Assembly: GCA_937983085.1 (NCBI GenBank)
Contig: CALJKZ010000486.1
Location: forward strand, 1-20,074
Source: an uncultured Gemmatimonadales bacterium
Lineage (GTDB): Bacteria; Gemmatimonadota; Gemmatimonadetes; Longimicrobiales; Gaopeijiaceae
Direction: 5' to 3'
DNA length: 20,074 nt
This document shows positions 19,073 to 20,074 of the stretch, piece after piece. The position numbers and the translations under genes are program-made. Under the pieces are notes generated by a model. It was given only the letters and a program-made list of their open reading frames with translations, was not told where the DNA came from and did not search any database. Position 1 is the first letter of the stretch, and each line of letters begins with the position of its first letter.

Positions 19073-20074
19073 CTACTCCAAGGCGAGCACGTCCGTGTCG
19101 ATTCCCAGACCCGGTACCAGCTCTCCCGGCTCGGTGAGCGGGATGATCTCCTCGTCGTAGTAGGACTGCTCCACCATGAACTCGACGTTGGAGTACCGGT
19201 GGATTCCGGTACCCGCCGGGATCAGGTGGCCGATGATGATGTTCTCCTTCAGGCCCTTCAGCTCGTCGCGCGCACCGCGGACGGCGGCGTCGGTGAGCAC
19301 CCTCGTCGTCTCCTGGAAGGAGGCCGCCGAGATGAAGGACTCGGTGGTGAGACTCGCCTTCGTGATTCCCAGCAGCAACGGCTCGCTGCGGGCAGGCTTC
19401 TGCCCTTCGGCGATGGCCTGCTGGTTCACCTCCCGGAACTCGGTACGGTCGACGTTCTCACCCTCGAGGAGCTGGGTGTCACCGGAATCGGTGACCCGCA
19501 CCTTCTGGAGCATCTGGCGCACGATGACGCCGATGTGCTTGTCGTTGATCTTCACACCCTGGAGTCGGTAGACCTCCTGGATCTCGTTCAGCAGGTACTC
19601 CTGAACGGCCCGGGGCCCCTTGATGGCCAGGATGTCGTGAGGATTCACCGGACCCTCGGAGATCCGGTCACCGGCGCGCACGATGTCGCCCGTGTGGACG
19701 CGCATGTGCTTACCGACGGGCACGTCGTACGTCCGCTGCTCACCCTGCTCGGGCGTGACGTGGACCTGACGCTTGCCTCGCTTGATGTCGCCGAAGCTGA
19801 TCTCGCCGTCGATCTCGGTGATGACGGCCGGATCCTTGGGACGGCGAGCCTCGAAGAGCTCGGCCACCCGCGGCAGACCGCCGGTGATGTCGCGGGTCTT
19901 GTACACCTCGCGGCTGATCTTGGCGATGGTGTCGCCCAACTCCACCTCGGCACCGTCCTGCACGGTGAGCTGCGCGCCCACCGGCACGATGAACTCGCGA
20001 AGCTTCTCGCGCTTCTTCGTGTTCTTCCGGATGATGATGGTCGGGTGGAGCTTCTTGTCCCGGTCCTCGATGAT
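19073..20074 (-). CDS. rpoC: RNA polymerase beta' subunit, C-terminal part (partial)
   Basis: The last 333 residues of the beta' subunit of RNA polymerase are encoded here; the gene continues past the right edge of the window. Diagnostic blocks in order are KTRDITGGLPRVAELFEARRPK, GPVNPHDIL, VKINDKHIGVIVRQML, LGITKASLTTESFISAASFQETTRVLTDAAVRG and LKGLKENIIIGHLIPAGTG, all conserved in bacterial beta' C-termini. The reading frame stays open to position 20074. The stop TAG at 19073-19075 is followed by a terminator-like hairpin, so rpoC ends its transcription unit here. No frameshift or missing block is seen. Since rpoC is a core gene, this end of the window is chromosomal, and the sequence is suitable for phylogenetic placement. 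Confidence 0.98.
   Translation of the reverse strand: MIEDRDKKLHPTIIIRKNTKKREKLREFIVPVGAQLTVQDGAEVELGDTIAKISREVYKTRDITGGLPRVAELFEARRPKDPAVITEIDGEISFGDIKRGKRQVHVTPEQGEQRTYDVPVGKHMRVHTGDIVRAGDRISEGPVNPHDILAIKGPRAVQEYLLNEIQEVYRLQGVKINDKHIGVIVRQMLQKVRVTDSGDTQLLEGENVDRTEFREVNQQAIAEGQKPARSEPLLLGITKASLTTESFISAASFQETTRVLTDAAVRGARDELKGLKENIIIGHLIPAGTGIHRYSNVEFMVEQSYYDEEIIPLTEPGELVPGLGIDTDVLALE

Noticed and set aside
1..20074. CRISPR array, insertion sequence, prophage, tRNA or rRNA
   Set aside because: No regularly spaced repeats, transposase or integrase motifs, or RNA-gene cores were seen anywhere in the window.

Overview
The window is a GC-rich bacterial chromosome segment with dense genes on both strands. 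The longest stretch without a gene is about 205 bases. Several features together point to a Gram-negative, soil- or sediment-type lineage such as Gemmatimonadota, with Acidobacteriota as an alternative: a TonB-dependent receptor with a carboxypeptidase-regulatory-like N-terminus, Ser/Thr kinases fused to TPR or bacterial Ig-like domains, a lipoprotein, a collagen-like secreted protein, and peptides ending in a 'SGQ' or 'AQ' signal cleavage site. This placement is an inference. The rpoC fragment at the right edge is the best marker for checking it.

Layout. A DUF5996 protein (15-980) is followed by an operator-rich promoter. It drives a TonB-dependent receptor (from 1101) and a translationally coupled TlpA-type thiol-disulfide protein (to 3832), probably a metal-responsive uptake operon. 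A secreted cupin (3888-4295), uridine kinase (4435-5073), a BaiN/HI0933-type flavoprotein (5070-6332) and a large Ser/Thr kinase with TPR repeats (6372-9017) all lie on the minus strand. Uridine kinase and the flavoprotein are coupled through a GTGA overlap. On the plus strand, a small glycine-zipper membrane protein (9152-9625, apparently starting at CTG) overlaps a secreted protein with two regulatory-like domains and a TonB-plug-like end (9622-10968). A small beta-barrel candidate (10976-11515, minus) follows.

A signalling pair comes next: a class III adenylate cyclase with a C-terminal FHA domain (11699-12580), then a transmembrane Ser/Thr kinase with two N-terminal zinc ribbons and an extracytoplasmic tail of two Ig-like domains (12606-15257). 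The FHA domain binds phosphothreonine in known families, so the kinase may control the cyclase. Converging on this pair is a minus-strand operon of a lipoprotein with an Ig-like domain (16264-17268) and a collagen-like secreted protein (15265-16257).

The last part holds a coupled pair of unrecognised genes, a histidine-rich 162-residue protein (17474-17962) and an 81-residue ribbon-helix-helix-like protein (17959-18204). A palindrome and direct repeats lie over the start of the first. A single-span membrane protein (18259-18990), a likely terminator and the 3' end of rpoC (19073 to the window edge) complete the window. No CRISPR array, insertion sequence, tRNA or rRNA was found. The strongest candidates for new biology are the cyclase-FHA/kinase pair, the histidine-rich/RHH pair and the doubly operated receptor-TlpA operon.
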